The position numbers and the translations under genes are program-made. Positions 8,549 through 17,284 of a DNA stretch of 64,000 nt are shown here, piece after piece; the first letter of the stretch is position 1; every line of letters begins with the position of its first letter. The notes under the pieces are model-generated. The model was given only the letters and a program-made list of their open reading frames with translations, was not told the origin of the DNA and did no database searches. Where the stretch lies: positions 2,418,001 through 2,482,000 of the forward strand of contig NZ_CP033831.1 in assembly GCF_003812745.1 (NCBI RefSeq). The letters run 5' to 3'. This DNA is from Serratia sp. FDAARGOS_506. GTDB taxonomy: Bacteria; Pseudomonadota; Gammaproteobacteria; Enterobacterales; Enterobacteriaceae.

Positions 8549-8878
8549 ATGAAACAAGCAATCAAGATCCTGGCGCTGCCCTGCATGGGCATGGCGCTGT
8601 TGTTCAGCGCGAGCGCGATGTCGGCCCCCAAGGCGCCTGCGGCCAACGCGTTGCCGCCCGCGGCGGATGAAGCGATGCGCATGCCGCCTTTCCCGGGCGG
8701 GCACCCGCCCAAGCCGGGGTTCTGCCACGGCGGCGAACTGTTCTGTGCCACCTCGGCCAGCGACAATCCGGTAGAAACCATCAACAAGCTGACGGCGGTG
8801 ATCCCGGCGGGTAGCGCCAAGCATTACGAGGTGCGCGTCGCGGTGGTGGACGTGCCTGACGCCCCGCCCGCGCGTTAA
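8549..8878 (+). CDS. Hypothetical exported protein
   Basis: A 109-residue protein that I do not recognise. Residues 1-25 form a signal peptide (cleavage near MSA). A Pro/Ala-rich linker follows, then PFPGGHPPKPGFCHGG and LFCATS, a cluster of two Cys and two His that could be a disulfide or a metal site. The C-terminal part (AVIPAGSAKHYEVRVAVVDV) looks beta-rich. The start is modestly supported by GAGG 12 bases upstream. It is not obviously in an operon. Confidence 0.7.
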   Translation: MKQAIKILALPCMGMALLFSASAMSAPKAPAANALPPAADEAMRMPPFPGGHPPKPGFCHGGELFCATSASDNPVETINKLTAVIPAGSAKHYEVRVAVVDVPDAPPAR

Positions 8879-8953
8879 CGGGCCATGTCATCCCGCTCTG
8901 GTTCGCACGTCCAAGGCGCGTTAGGCTAAGGCGAGCGTTTATCGGGAGGCGGG

Positions 8954-9406
8954 ATGACCCTTTTATCACCATTGCCTTATCTCCAGCCCGGCGAGCGCGC
9001 GCTGTTGTTCGACGGCGAATGTAATCTGTGTCACGGGCTGGTGAGGTACCTTATTCGCGCCGATCGGCAGCGGCGCATTCTGTTGGCGACAGTGCAATCC
9101 GTCGAAGGACAGGCGATCCTGCAGGCGTTGGGGTTGCCGACCGATCGTTTCGATTCCGTGGTCTATGTTGAGCAGGGGCGTTATTGGCTGCGTTCGGCGG
9201 CGCTGTTCCAGGCGCTGCGCCAGTTGGGGGGGCCGTACCGCGTGCTGGCGCTGGCGCGTTACCTGCCGCAGCGGCTGGCGGACAGGGTCTATGATGCGGT
9301 CGCCGGCAATCGCTACCGGCTGTTTGGCCGCAACGAGGGCACCGGCCTGCCGGGCGCCGATCAACCCGGGCGCTATCTGCCCCGGCGGCGGGAACCGCCG
9401 GCCTGA
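8954..9406 (+). CDS. DCC-family thiol-disulfide oxidoreductase (DUF393)
   Basis: A 150-residue protein with the DCC signature LLFDGECNLCHGLVRYL, which places Asp20, Cys23 and Cys26 in the thioredoxin-like motif that names the family (YuxK-like). The C-terminal part YDAVAGNRYRLFGRN is also conserved. It has no signal peptide, so it is cytosolic. The family is poorly characterised. The start follows GGGAGGCGGG. Confidence 0.9.
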   Translation: MTLLSPLPYLQPGERALLFDGECNLCHGLVRYLIRADRQRRILLATVQSVEGQAILQALGLPTDRFDSVVYVEQGRYWLRSAALFQALRQLGGPYRVLALARYLPQRLADRVYDAVAGNRYRLFGRNEGTGLPGADQPGRYLPRRREPPA

Positions 9407-9492
9407 GCTTTACGCTTCTTTACCATCCAACCGCTTGAAATATCAACACTCCAGCTCCATATAATGGAACGTTCAGCCAACAAGGAGCGCGT

Positions 9493-9744
9493 ATGGGAAT
9501 CAGTGAAGAAGAGCACATCCGCCGTTTGACCCAGGAGAAGAACGACATGGGCAATGCGGCGAAATGGGTGGCGATCGTTTCCGCCGTCTACTTTGCCTTG
9601 ATGGTGTTTTACGGCCACCCGACCGGCGTGTTGGCGATGTCGGGCGCGGTGTTCATCGTCTCTACGACCACCTGGCTGAAAAAACGTCAGAAGGTCAAAT
9701 CTTACCGCATGGCGTTGGCCAAAATCAGCGACGATCAGCCCTGA
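9493..9744 (+). CDS. Small two-helix membrane protein, unknown
   Basis: An 83-residue protein with a charged N-terminus (ISEEEHIRRLTQEKND), two hydrophobic helices (WVAIVSAVYFALMVFYG and GVLAMSGAVFIVSTTTW) and a basic tail. I do not recognise the family. A strong ribosome site (AAGGAG) supports it. A TATAAT box about 30 bases upstream looks like its promoter. The 3' end overlaps the convergent acetyltransferase by ten bases. Confidence 0.75.
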   Translation: MGISEEEHIRRLTQEKNDMGNAAKWVAIVSAVYFALMVFYGHPTGVLAMSGAVFIVSTTTWLKKRQKVKSYRMALAKISDDQP

Positions 9745-10283
9745 TAGTCACCGCGCTTTAGCGTATACACCAGGCTCGGCGCCGCGCCGGGCACGTCATC
9801 CAGCGTATCCACCCGCTGCATACCAATCTTTTCCAGCACCCGCCACGAAGCCTGATTCTCCGCGCGCACAATGGCGGAAATCTCACCCAGTTCCAGCCCG
9901 ATAAAACCGTATTGCAGTGAAGCCCGCGCCATCTCGGTGGCCAGCCCCATGCCCCATACCCGGGTGTCGAAGCGATAGCCGAGGTTAACGGTGCGCTGCC
10001 CGCCGAGCGGTTTCCAGGACAATCCGCCAAAACCGATAACCCAATCCGGCTGCTCGCGCAGGGCGAGCGCCCAGGAGCCGTAGCCGTGTTGCCGCCAGCC
10101 GGCGAGCCGCTCCTGCAGCGCCGAGGCGGCCTGCGCTTCGCTGGTGAGCGGGCCCGCGGGGTTGAAGCGTTGGGTTTGCGGATCGCCAAAAATGGCGTAG
10201 AAACGTTCGAGGTCCGCCATCACCGGCGGCCGCATCTGCAGGCGTTCGCTGAAGTACGGGGTTGAAGGATTAAAGCTCTGCAT
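9735..10283 (-). CDS. GNAT-family N-acetyltransferase (RimJ/RimL type)
   Basis: A 182-residue protein. It shows the layout of ribosomal-protein-alanine-like acetyltransferases: SERLQMRPPVMADLERFY at the start, WVIGFGGLSW in the middle, then WGMGLATEMARA (the acetyl-CoA pyrophosphate loop) and NQASWRVLEKIGM. I chose ATG 10283 (MQSFNPSTPYF), preceded by GGGAGAAACG, rather than the longer frame that overlaps the end of the upstream DUF2076 gene. The substrate is unknown. Confidence 0.9.
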   Translation of the reverse strand: MQSFNPSTPYFSERLQMRPPVMADLERFYAIFGDPQTQRFNPAGPLTSEAQAASALQERLAGWRQHGYGSWALALREQPDWVIGFGGLSWKPLGGQRTVNLGYRFDTRVWGMGLATEMARASLQYGFIGLELGEISAIVRAENQASWRVLEKIGMQRVDTLDDVPGAAPSLVYTLKRGDYQG

Positions 10284-10378
10284 CGTTTCTCCCGGCCGGA
10301 TAAATGAACAGCGTTTACTGTAGTCCAGATCGGCGAAACGGGAAATCCCCCCTCTGCGGGTGAGAGGGGCGAGGGGCA

Positions 10379-11122
10379 TTACAGGAAGGAGTCGTCGTCG
10401 TCGTTGTAATCGTCGGCGTAGTCCGTGTCATCCTGGTAGTTGGCGTTCTGGAAGCCGTTGTCCTGATTCAGGAAGCTGCCGCCGTCGCCGTTGTTGAAGG
10501 TATCAAGGTTGTTGGAGGCGTCGAAATTGCGCATCGCGCTGTCGTCCAGCGGCGCCGGGTTTTCTTCGATAATATTCACGATTTCCTGCGGCTGCGAATG
10601 GCGGAACATACCGGTCAGCATGTCGGCCAATACCACGCCGCCGGCGACACCCGCCGCCGTTTGCAAGGCCCCACCCAGGAAGCCGCCGGCGCGCGAAGGC
10701 GCTGCCTGTTGCGGTTGGGCATAGGCTGGCTGCTGCGGCTGTGAGTAGCCCCCCTGCTGCGCGTTATTCCAGGCCGCCGCATTTTGCTGTTGCGCCTGAT
10801 ACTGTTCACGCGGGCTCGGCGTACTGCGGTTGCCGCCGCCGAACAGGCCGGCCAGGAAGCCACCGCTGCTCTGCTGGCCGTTGGCGGTTTGCTGCAGCTG
10901 CGCCACTTGGGCCTCCAGCTCTTTGACCCGCTGGTCCATCTGCTTGAGCGCCGCTTCCTGAATGATCATCGCCTGCGCCATGTAGTAAGGGGCGGAAGGC
11001 TGTTCGCGAATATGCTGATTGATTTGCTGCTCTGCCTGGAGATCCCGTGGGCCAGTCTTGGTCTCGGCTTCTTTCAGGCGGCCAAACAGACCATCGATAA
11101 GGCGTTGTTCTTCGGATTGCAT
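10379..11122 (-). CDS. DUF2076 domain protein
   Basis: A 247-residue protein of the DUF2076 family. The N-terminal MQSEEQRLIDGLFGRLKEAE and YYMAQAMIIQEAALKQ are conserved, followed by a short coiled coil (QRVKELEAQVAQLQ). The centre is rich in Gln, Gly, Ala and Pro (about residues 85-150), then comes a hydrophobic Gly/Ala stretch (GGALQTAAGVAGGVVLADML). The C-terminus is a highly acidic Asp/Asn tail (DDTDYADDYNDDDD). Relatives are described as periplasmic ligand-binding sensor-like proteins, but the function is unknown. AGGAG lies before the ATG. Confidence 0.87.
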   Translation of the reverse strand: MQSEEQRLIDGLFGRLKEAETKTGPRDLQAEQQINQHIREQPSAPYYMAQAMIIQEAALKQMDQRVKELEAQVAQLQQTANGQQSSGGFLAGLFGGGNRSTPSPREQYQAQQQNAAAWNNAQQGGYSQPQQPAYAQPQQAAPSRAGGFLGGALQTAAGVAGGVVLADMLTGMFRHSQPQEIVNIIEENPAPLDDSAMRNFDASNNLDTFNNGDGGSFLNQDNGFQNANYQDDTDYADDYNDDDDSFL

Positions 11123-11247
11123 AGGAGTACCTCAGGAGATAAATAACGGTGCTGGATGATCGCTGTCATCGGTAACCATCACCCTAGCGCGTTTACATGA
11201 ACCAATAAATAAATGGCGGGTAAACCTGTCTATGAATTTGTTACCAA

Positions 11248-12033
11248 TTACGGCAGCGGGATCAGCATCACCAGCTTCAGACCACCGTGCTCGGCCGGAT
11301 GGAAGGTGAGCTGGCGATAGCGCAGCGCACCTTGCTGAGGGTGATCGAATGCGCGCTCGCCGCCTTCGCGCGCCATCACGTCATGCTGTTTCCACCAGTG
11401 GTTAAAGTCCGCACTGTTGTGCGTCATGTTGCGCACGAAGGCGCGCATCTCTTCGGTATTTTGATGATGGCTGGTTTCGGCGCGAAATTCGGCCACCACG
11501 CGGCGAGCACGCTCTTCCCAATCGCTGACCAGCGTTTTCGCCAGTGGGTGGAAGAACATGAAGTGCAGCAGGTTGGGGCTGTTGGCCACATCCAGCCAGC
11601 CGCTGAACAGCGCCGCCGCCTGCGGGTTCCAGGCGACGACGTTCCAGGTTACGTCCAGCAGGTAGCAGGGTACCGTCATCTGGTGCACGCTTTGCAGCAC
11701 TACGTCGTTGGCCGTTTCGCGGTGCGTTTCCTGTTCGGGGTCGGCGACGCGCGCCAGGGTAAACAGATAGTGGCGTTCGGCGGGGCCGAGCCGCAACGCC
11801 TTGGCGATGCGTGCCAGCGTATAGGGGGAAATGGACACTTCGCGCCCCTGTTCGATCCAGGTATACCAGGTGGCGCTGATACCGCTGATTTGCGCCAGCT
11901 CTTCGCGCCGCAGACCGCTGGTGCGACGGCGCGAAGAGCTCGGCAGGCCGAGCATTTCCGGCGTGATGCGTTCGCGGTGCGCGCGCAGGAACGCGCCGAG
12001 GGCCTTTGGCCCGGATAAGGCTTCTGATGACAT
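11248..12033 (-). CDS. XRE-type regulator with MmyB-like ligand domain
   Basis: About 261 residues. The N-terminal helix-turn-helix contains LRREELAQISGISATWYTWIEQ, the hallmark of the MmyB/actinobacterial-type XRE group. The C-terminal part (PCYLLDVTWNVVAWNPQAAA onwards) is the MmyB-like ligand-binding domain, thought to bind a fatty acid or similar small molecule. I prefer ATG 12033 (MSSEALSG); ATG 12069 gives 12 more residues and is also possible. It is divergent from a methyltransferase with a repeated element between them. Confidence 0.9.
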   Translation of the reverse strand: MSSEALSGPKALGAFLRAHRERITPEMLGLPSSSRRRTSGLRREELAQISGISATWYTWIEQGREVSISPYTLARIAKALRLGPAERHYLFTLARVADPEQETHRETANDVVLQSVHQMTVPCYLLDVTWNVVAWNPQAAALFSGWLDVANSPNLLHFMFFHPLAKTLVSDWEERARRVVAEFRAETSHHQNTEEMRAFVRNMTHNSADFNHWWKQHDVMAREGGERAFDHPQQGALRYRQLTFHPAEHGGLKLVMLIPLP

Positions 12034-12080
12034 AGCGTGGTACCTATTTATACCAGGATAACTGCTCATATTGTACCCGT

Positions 12081-12103
12081 ATAGTAGCCTGATTATAGTA
12101 GCC
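12081..12103. promoter_or_regulatory. Direct repeat in the regulator/methyltransferase divergent promoter
   Basis: ATAGTAGCC occurs twice, at 12081-12089 and 12095-12103, with a 14-base period, in the short divergent region. It is a plausible binding site for the adjacent XRE regulator. This is based on position only. Confidence 0.45.
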
Positions 12104-12150
12104 GAAAGCCTTCAGGCACAGGCGAAAGCCGGATAATAATGGGAGCAAAC

Positions 12151-12921
12151 ATGAGCATCAGCAACAGCCATAAAAACGCGGTAGACCGGCAGTTCGGCGA
12201 GCAGGCCAACGCCTATTTAACCAGCGCGGTGCACGCGCAGGGCAAAGATTTGCAACGTCTTGCACAGTTACTGGAACCGCACGCCGACGCGCGCCTGCTC
12301 GATCTGGGCTGCGGCGCAGGGCACGCCAGTTTCACGGCGGCGGCCAGGGTGGCGCAGGTGGTGGCCTACGATCTGTCGGCGCAAATGTTGGCGGTGGTGG
12401 AGCAGGCGGCGGCGGAGAAAGGCCTGAGTAACATTCAGCTACAGCAGGGCGTGGCGGAGTCTTTACCGTTTGAGGACGCCGGCTTCGATCTGGTTATCAG
12501 TCGCTATTCGGCGCACCACTGGCACGACGTTGGCCAGGCGCTGCGCGAAGTCAGGCGGGTATTGAAGCCGGGCGGCAGAGCGATCTTTATGGACGTGGTC
12601 TCGCCGGGACATCCGCTGCTGGATATCTATCTGCAAACCGTGGAAGTGCTGCGCGATACCTCACATGTGCGCAACTATGCGCCGGGCGAGTGGCTGGCGC
12701 TGTTGACCGAGGCCGGGCTGGTCGTGCGCGAGGTGACGTCGGATCGGTTGATGCTGGAGTTCGCCAGTTGGGTGGAGCGCATGCGCACGCCGGCGCATTT
12801 CGTTACCGCGATCCGCGCGCTGCAGCAAAGCGTGTCGCAGGAGGTGGCGACGCACTTCGCTATTCAGCCGGACGGCTCCTTTACCAGCGATATCATGATG
12901 TTTGAAGTGACGAAGGGCTGA
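12151..12921 (+). CDS. Class I SAM-dependent methyltransferase (YafE-like)
   Basis: A 256-residue cytosolic methyltransferase. LLDLGCGAGHASFTAA is motif I (S-adenosylmethionine binding), VVAYDLSAQML is motif II, and FDLVISRYSAHHWHDVGQAL with LREVRRVLKPGGRAIF are motifs IV and VI of the UbiE/YafE group. ATG 12151 sits seven bases after GGGAG; ATG 12139 is a weaker alternative. It is divergent from the MmyB-type regulator, so that protein may control it. The substrate is unknown. Confidence 0.9.
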   Translation: MSISNSHKNAVDRQFGEQANAYLTSAVHAQGKDLQRLAQLLEPHADARLLDLGCGAGHASFTAAARVAQVVAYDLSAQMLAVVEQAAAEKGLSNIQLQQGVAESLPFEDAGFDLVISRYSAHHWHDVGQALREVRRVLKPGGRAIFMDVVSPGHPLLDIYLQTVEVLRDTSHVRNYAPGEWLALLTEAGLVVREVTSDRLMLEFASWVERMRTPAHFVTAIRALQQSVSQEVATHFAIQPDGSFTSDIMMFEVTKG

Positions 12922-12927
12922 AAGCAA

Positions 12928-12952
12928 CGGGGCAGCCGATGAAGGCTGCCCC
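12928..12952. terminator. Hairpin between convergent methyltransferase and aqpZ
   Basis: A perfect 10-bp stem, CGGGGCAGCC/GGCTGCCCCG, has a five-base loop and lies between two gene ends that face each other. There is no strong T run on either side, so it may stop transcription only weakly or just stabilise both mRNA ends. Confidence 0.55.
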
Positions 12953-12978
12953 GTGAAACGCTATCGACTGTGATGCGC

Positions 12979-13674
12979 TTATTTTTTATCTTCCAGCAGG
13001 CAGCGGTAGATCAGGCCGCCGATAATGCCGCCGACCAGCGGCACCAGCCAGAAGACCCACAGCTGCTGTAGCGCCCAGGTGCCCTGGAATATCGCTACAC
13101 CGGTGCTGCGCGCCGGGTTGACGGAGGTGTTGGTCACCGGGATGCTGATCAGGTGGATCAGGGTCAGCGTCAGGCCGATCGCCAATGGGGCGAAGCCTGC
13201 CGGCGCACGTTTGTCGGTCACGCCATGAATAACGATCAGGAAGAAGGCGGTCAGCACCAGCTCAATCACGATCGCAGCCTGCAGAGAATAACCGCCTGGT
13301 GAGTGTTCGCCGTAACCGTTGGAGGCGAAACCGCCTGCGGTAGCGTCGAAACCGGCTTTGCCGCTGGCGATCAAATACAGCACCGCCGCTGCGGCGATAC
13401 CGCCGATCACCTGAGCGATAACGTAAGGGATCACGTCTTTCGCCGCGAAACGACCGCCGGCGAATAAGCCAACGGTAACCGCCGGGTTAAAATGCCCGCC
13501 GGAAATATGTCCGACGGCATAAGCCATCGTTACCACGGTCAGACCGAAAGCGAGCGCGACGCCGAGGAAACCAATACCCAGCTGTGGGAATGCTGCTGCT
13601 AATACTGCGCTACCACAACCACCAAACACCAACCAAAATGTGCCAAAAAATTCAGCAAAAAGTCGCTTTGACAT
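12979..13674 (-). CDS. aqpZ: Aquaporin Z
   Basis: A 231-residue inner-membrane water channel, exactly the E. coli AqpZ length. It has six transmembrane helices and the two NPA half-helices (GGHFNPAVT and SVNPARST, with the Arg of the selectivity filter after the second NPA). ATG 13674 ([14 protein letters not shown]) is the family start, 13 codons inside the longest frame. It is transcribed alone with a 426-base upstream region. Confidence 0.97.
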   Translation of the reverse strand: MSKRLFAEFFGTFWLVFGGCGSAVLAAAFPQLGIGFLGVALAFGLTVVTMAYAVGHISGGHFNPAVTVGLFAGGRFAAKDVIPYVIAQVIGGIAAAAVLYLIASGKAGFDATAGGFASNGYGEHSPGGYSLQAAIVIELVLTAFFLIVIHGVTDKRAPAGFAPLAIGLTLTLIHLISIPVTNTSVNPARSTGVAIFQGTWALQQLWVFWLVPLVGGIIGGLIYRCLLEDKK

Positions 13675-14100
13675 AGATTCCATCCTACGGAATAGACTAA
13701 CGGGCGTTAGCACTAAAAACTATAGAACAGCTTTTTCAGATCATGCAGATATTCTATAGAATTTTCTTAATGCACCTTGAATAACGGCGGTATTAAATCC
13801 CCGGCATTTAATTTTGTCTATGGGAAAAACGCCGTTTTTCGCCGTGTTGGCGCGCGTTTGCCGATTTTTTTATCTTTGATATAAGAATTTACCCTAAGCG
13901 AAATGAGCGGCTATTTTTGGGCGTTTTTTTCCAGCGGTTTTCTCCATTCAATATCCTCAGGTTAATTGCTAATTTCTATTTGCCAGTCAACCTTATTGCC
14001 TTTTGCACATTTGACGAAGCGCCTATCGTCATCTAAGTGTCATGCTAAATTAATATCTTCTTCTGCCTGATAACGCTTCATTCAACCTCGGGTAAAAACC
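13675..14100. promoter_or_regulatory. Divergent upstream region of aqpZ and the phytase-like esterase
   Basis: This AT-rich region of 426 bases has no gene. CTATAGAA occurs twice (13720-13727 and 13754-13761), 34 bases apart; the first overlaps a possible leftward -10 (TATAGT) for aqpZ. Several T runs occur at 13865-13935, but none follows a good hairpin. I could not assign a regulator. Confidence 0.45.
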
Positions 14101-15462
14101 ATGAAAATAAAATCGCTCTCCCTGCTGTTGGCTTCACTGTTTCCTGTATTCACCTACGCTGCAGATATTGAGGTGGCGCGCTATGTGGTCGGCTTCCCCG
14201 GCGGGGAACGCGTCGCCTATCAGGGGGGGTTCGCCAAGAATTTCCCGCAGGGGCTGCCGGTGGGGATCGGCTCAGGACTGACATTCAATAGCAAGCAGGG
14301 CGACGATCTGGTGCTGACGACGCTGACCGATCGCGGCCCGAATGCTGATGCCCCTGCGGTGGGCAAGCAAGAAGCCAAGATTTTCGCCAATCCGCAATTC
14401 GTACCTCTGTTGATGGACATTCGTATCGGCGGCGGCAAGGCCGTGGCCGAGAATGCGCGGCCCTTGCATGATGAAAAAGGGCCGATTAGCGGGCTGCCGC
14501 TGCCGGGCGAGCTGATTGGTTCCACGAACGAAGTGGCGTTGAATGACGCGTTGCAGCCGCTGTCCGGCGATCGCCGCGGGTTGGATACCGAAGGCATTAC
14601 CAGTGATGGCAACGGCGGCTATTGGCTGTGTGATGAGTACGGCCCGTTTCTGATCCATATCGACGGCAAAGGTAAAATTCTCGCCAAATACGGCCCAACG
14701 CCGCAGGCCGGCGAGCAGGCAGTGGCGGGCGGTTTGCAGAACATCCTGAAGTGGCGCCAGCCCAACCGCGGTTTTGAGGGGCTGACCCGAATGCCGGATG
14801 GGCGCATTCTGGCGGCGGTGCAGAGCACGCTGGATGTCGATGGTAAAAGCAAAAACAAGGCGCAGTTTACCCGGCTGGTGAGTTTCGATCCGCGCAGTGG
14901 CAAAACCGCCATGTACGGCTATCCCATCGATATCGACAGCTATAAAAAAGCCAAAGACGCCAAAATTGGCGATGTGGTGGCGTTGGACAATCAGCGCATT
15001 CTGTTGATTGAGCAGGGCAGCGGTAAAGATAAAACAATGATCAACAAGATCTATCTGGTGGATCTCGCGCAGGCCAGCGATCTGAGCGCGTTTGACGGCC
15101 AGGGGAAAGCGCTGGAGTTCGACGATGCGAAAGAGCTGGCCAAACGCGGCGTGAAGCTGGCACAGAAACGGGAAGTGGCGGATCTGCGCCAGTTGGGTTG
15201 GCGCCAGGAGAAAGCGGAAGGATTGGCGCTGATTGACGATCGCACGCTGGCGGTGATCAATGACAACGATTTCGGCCTGCAGGCCAAGCTGGTGGACGCA
15301 TCGCCAAAGAGCAAGAAAATCGGCGACTACCAGTTGGAGAAAGAAGGGCGGTTAAGCCTCGACGGCGACAAGACCGACGCCCGTATTGAATTGCGCCCTC
15401 TGGAGCAGCCGGAGTCGCTGAGCGAGCTCTGGGTGCTCACCTTGCCGCAACCCTTGAAGTGA
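14101..15462 (+). CDS. Exported esterase-like phytase-family protein
   Basis: A 453-residue secreted protein. Residues 1-20 are a signal peptide (cleavage at TYAAD). The rest matches the esterase-like activity of phytase domain, a beta-propeller: GLPVGIGSGLTF, LTDRGPNADAP, GLDTEGITSDGNGGYWLCDEYGPF, GFEGLTRMPDGRILAA, and near the end KAEGLALIDDRTLAVINDND. The Asp/Glu loops probably bind calcium. The true substrate (phosphate ester or other) is unknown. A terminator-like hairpin follows nine bases after the stop. Confidence 0.88.
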   Translation: MKIKSLSLLLASLFPVFTYAADIEVARYVVGFPGGERVAYQGGFAKNFPQGLPVGIGSGLTFNSKQGDDLVLTTLTDRGPNADAPAVGKQEAKIFANPQFVPLLMDIRIGGGKAVAENARPLHDEKGPISGLPLPGELIGSTNEVALNDALQPLSGDRRGLDTEGITSDGNGGYWLCDEYGPFLIHIDGKGKILAKYGPTPQAGEQAVAGGLQNILKWRQPNRGFEGLTRMPDGRILAAVQSTLDVDGKSKNKAQFTRLVSFDPRSGKTAMYGYPIDIDSYKKAKDAKIGDVVALDNQRILLIEQGSGKDKTMINKIYLVDLAQASDLSAFDGQGKALEFDDAKELAKRGVKLAQKREVADLRQLGWRQEKAEGLALIDDRTLAVINDNDFGLQAKLVDASPKSKKIGDYQLEKEGRLSLDGDKTDARIELRPLEQPESLSELWVLTLPQPLK

Positions 15463-15470
15463 CCGACATC

Positions 15471-15488
15471 GGGGGCGATAGCGCCCCC
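15471..15488. terminator. Hairpin between convergent esterase and ltrA genes
   Basis: GGGGGCG pairs with CGCCCCC around a four-base loop, in the 33-base gap between two gene ends. A short T-rich stretch (ATTTGCTT) follows on the plus strand. Confidence 0.6.
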
Positions 15489-15495
15489 ATTTGCT

Positions 15496-16671
15496 TCAGG
15501 CCTCCGCGTGCCGCTGCGGCGCTCTGCCGCGAGAGATGCTCTCCCACACCGCTACCGCCACCATGATCAGCGTCGTCACGCCATTAACCATCAGCAGGTC
15601 GGTTAAATAGGCGACGGGGGCCAATACCGCCAGCGCCAGCAGCCCGACCAGGTGCGACAGCGGGAAGCGATGATACACCAGCCGTTTATACAGCGCGTTG
15701 GCGAACAGGTAGAGCGCCGGGCCGAGCAGCAACACCGCCGCCGTGGTGTGTTGGATGCGGCCGTCGGGATGGGCGATCACCAGCTCGTTGGCCACGGCGC
15801 AGACGATGATGGCGCCCACCAGCGCGACGTGCACGTAATGGAAGTAAGCGCCCAGCTGGCCGGGGTTTTCCGCCTGGCTGATGGCGTGGCTGCCGGCTTT
15901 GCTGCTGGTGTCGAAGTAAACCCACCACATCGCCAGGCTGCCGAGAAAGGCCACCAGCGAGGCGATGAGCACCGGCAGGCTCCAGCTTTCCATCTCGCTC
16001 AGGGTGGCGCCGGTGATCAGAATGGTTTCCCCCAGCGCCACAATCACGAACAGCTGGCAGCGCTCCGCCAGATGGTGACCCTCGATGGTCCATTCGCTGC
16101 TGCTGTCCGAGCGCCCCAGCACCGGCAGCCGGAAGCCGAACATCGGCGAGACGTATTCGCACAGCACGGCGATCGTCCACAGCGCCAGGCGGGCATTGCC
16201 TTCCGCCAGCCCACCGGTGATCCAGAAGACGGCGGAGATGCACAGCCAGCCGAGAATGCGGTGAAAGTTTCGTTCTAACGGATGCCCGGGCGCCAGCAGG
16301 CGCAGCACCGTGACGGAGCGCCCGACCTGGATGGCGACATAGAACAGCGCGAAGATCAGGCCGCGCTCGCCAAACGCCTGTGGCAGCGCGGCGGCGGCGA
16401 ACAGCCCCAGCAGCATGATAGCGAACAGCAGCAGGCGGATCTGACGGGTATCCGGATTGAACCAGTTGGTGACCCAGGCGGTGTATTGCCAGGCTAGCCA
16501 GACGGCGAACCACAGCAGCAGGGTTTCCAGCGCGCCGGTCAACGTCAGGTGATGCAACAAATAGTGGGAAAGTTGAGTCACGGCGAAAACGTAGATCAGA
16601 TCGAACAGCAGCTCGGAAAATGAGACCGAAGCGCCCTGACCGTCACGCACGCGCAGCAGGTTTTGCGACAT
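15496..16671 (-). CDS. Low temperature requirement protein A (LtrA family)
   Basis: A 391-residue inner-membrane protein with about ten to twelve hydrophobic helices. SFSELLFDLIYVFAVTQLSH is the characteristic N-terminal segment of the LtrA family, and the helix with ERCQLFVIVALGETIL is its second conserved block. I chose ATG 16671 (MSQNLLRV), preceded by AGGAAGAACG. The family was named from Listeria growth at low temperature; the biochemical role is unknown. Confidence 0.9.
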   Translation of the reverse strand: MSQNLLRVRDGQGASVSFSELLFDLIYVFAVTQLSHYLLHHLTLTGALETLLLWFAVWLAWQYTAWVTNWFNPDTRQIRLLLFAIMLLGLFAAAALPQAFGERGLIFALFYVAIQVGRSVTVLRLLAPGHPLERNFHRILGWLCISAVFWITGGLAEGNARLALWTIAVLCEYVSPMFGFRLPVLGRSDSSSEWTIEGHHLAERCQLFVIVALGETILITGATLSEMESWSLPVLIASLVAFLGSLAMWWVYFDTSSKAGSHAISQAENPGQLGAYFHYVHVALVGAIIVCAVANELVIAHPDGRIQHTTAAVLLLGPALYLFANALYKRLVYHRFPLSHLVGLLALAVLAPVAYLTDLLMVNGVTTLIMVAVAVWESISRGRAPQRHAEA

Positions 16672-16979
16672 AAGCGTTCTTCCTAAAGGGTAAGCCACAA
16701 AATCAGCGTAGCTCAGCGCGCCCCGGCGGGTAAAAAATCTTAAATAGCGGCGGCGCGCGTTCTTTCTTTCGCGCCGTCTTTAATTGTTCATCAAATAGGG
16801 GTAAGGTGAATTCTATTAAAAGCGTCCCCGCCTTAAAATACACACTCGCTCTTACTTCCTCCTTATTCTCCTCACAATGATTGATGTTCTTTACGTTGCA
16901 TGACGTCCGTTTTCATTGGCTAGCGGATAATTAACATCACTGACAACGAGCTAATAAACAAGAACACCTGGAGTCAATC
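16672..16979. promoter_or_regulatory. Divergent upstream region of ltrA and the DUF1471 gene
   Basis: This 308-base region has no open frame of interest. GGCGCG/CGCGCC arms around 16755-16779 can form a hairpin with a T-rich loop. The right half is AT-rich and must hold the promoter of the DUF1471 gene. I saw no recognisable regulator site. Confidence 0.4.
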
Positions 16980-17264
16980 ATGAAACTTATCCCAAGCATC
17001 GCAGCAGTATTGATCGCCGCCGCTTCCTTCTCCACTTTCGCCGCGCCGCTGTCGTCGGTGAAACAGGTCAACAGCGAACAGGCCGCCAATCTGCAAAGCC
17101 TCGGCGTGGTGTCGGTTTCCGGCATTAGCGGTTCACCGCATGACGCCATTCATGCCCTGAAAGAAAAAGCCGCGGCGGACGGCGCCGGCCATTATCGCAT
17201 TATCGGTCTGGACACCCCCGGGGATTCCAGCAATTGGCGCGGCAATGCGGAAATTTACCGCTAA
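16980..17264 (+). CDS. DUF1471 (YdgH/BhsA/McbA-like) periplasmic protein
   Basis: A 94-residue secreted protein. The signal peptide ends at TFAAP (residue 22). The mature part, with LQSLGVVSVSGISGSPHDAI followed by LKEKAAADGAGHYRIIGL, is the DUF1471 fold, a small alpha/beta domain found in stress- and biofilm-related enterobacterial proteins such as BhsA. CTGGAG precedes the ATG. The specific role is unknown. Confidence 0.9.
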   Translation: MKLIPSIAAVLIAAASFSTFAAPLSSVKQVNSEQAANLQSLGVVSVSGISGSPHDAIHALKEKAAADGAGHYRIIGLDTPGDSSNWRGNAEIYR

Positions 17265-17284
17265 GCGTTGGCTTTTTTACCCTC

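Noticed and set aside
9454-9470. GCTCCATATAATGGAAC, similar to the IclR operator palindromes
   Set aside because: One arm is imperfect and the sequence doubles as a TATAAT promoter in front of an unrelated small membrane protein gene; chance is likely. A genome-wide motif scan would settle it.
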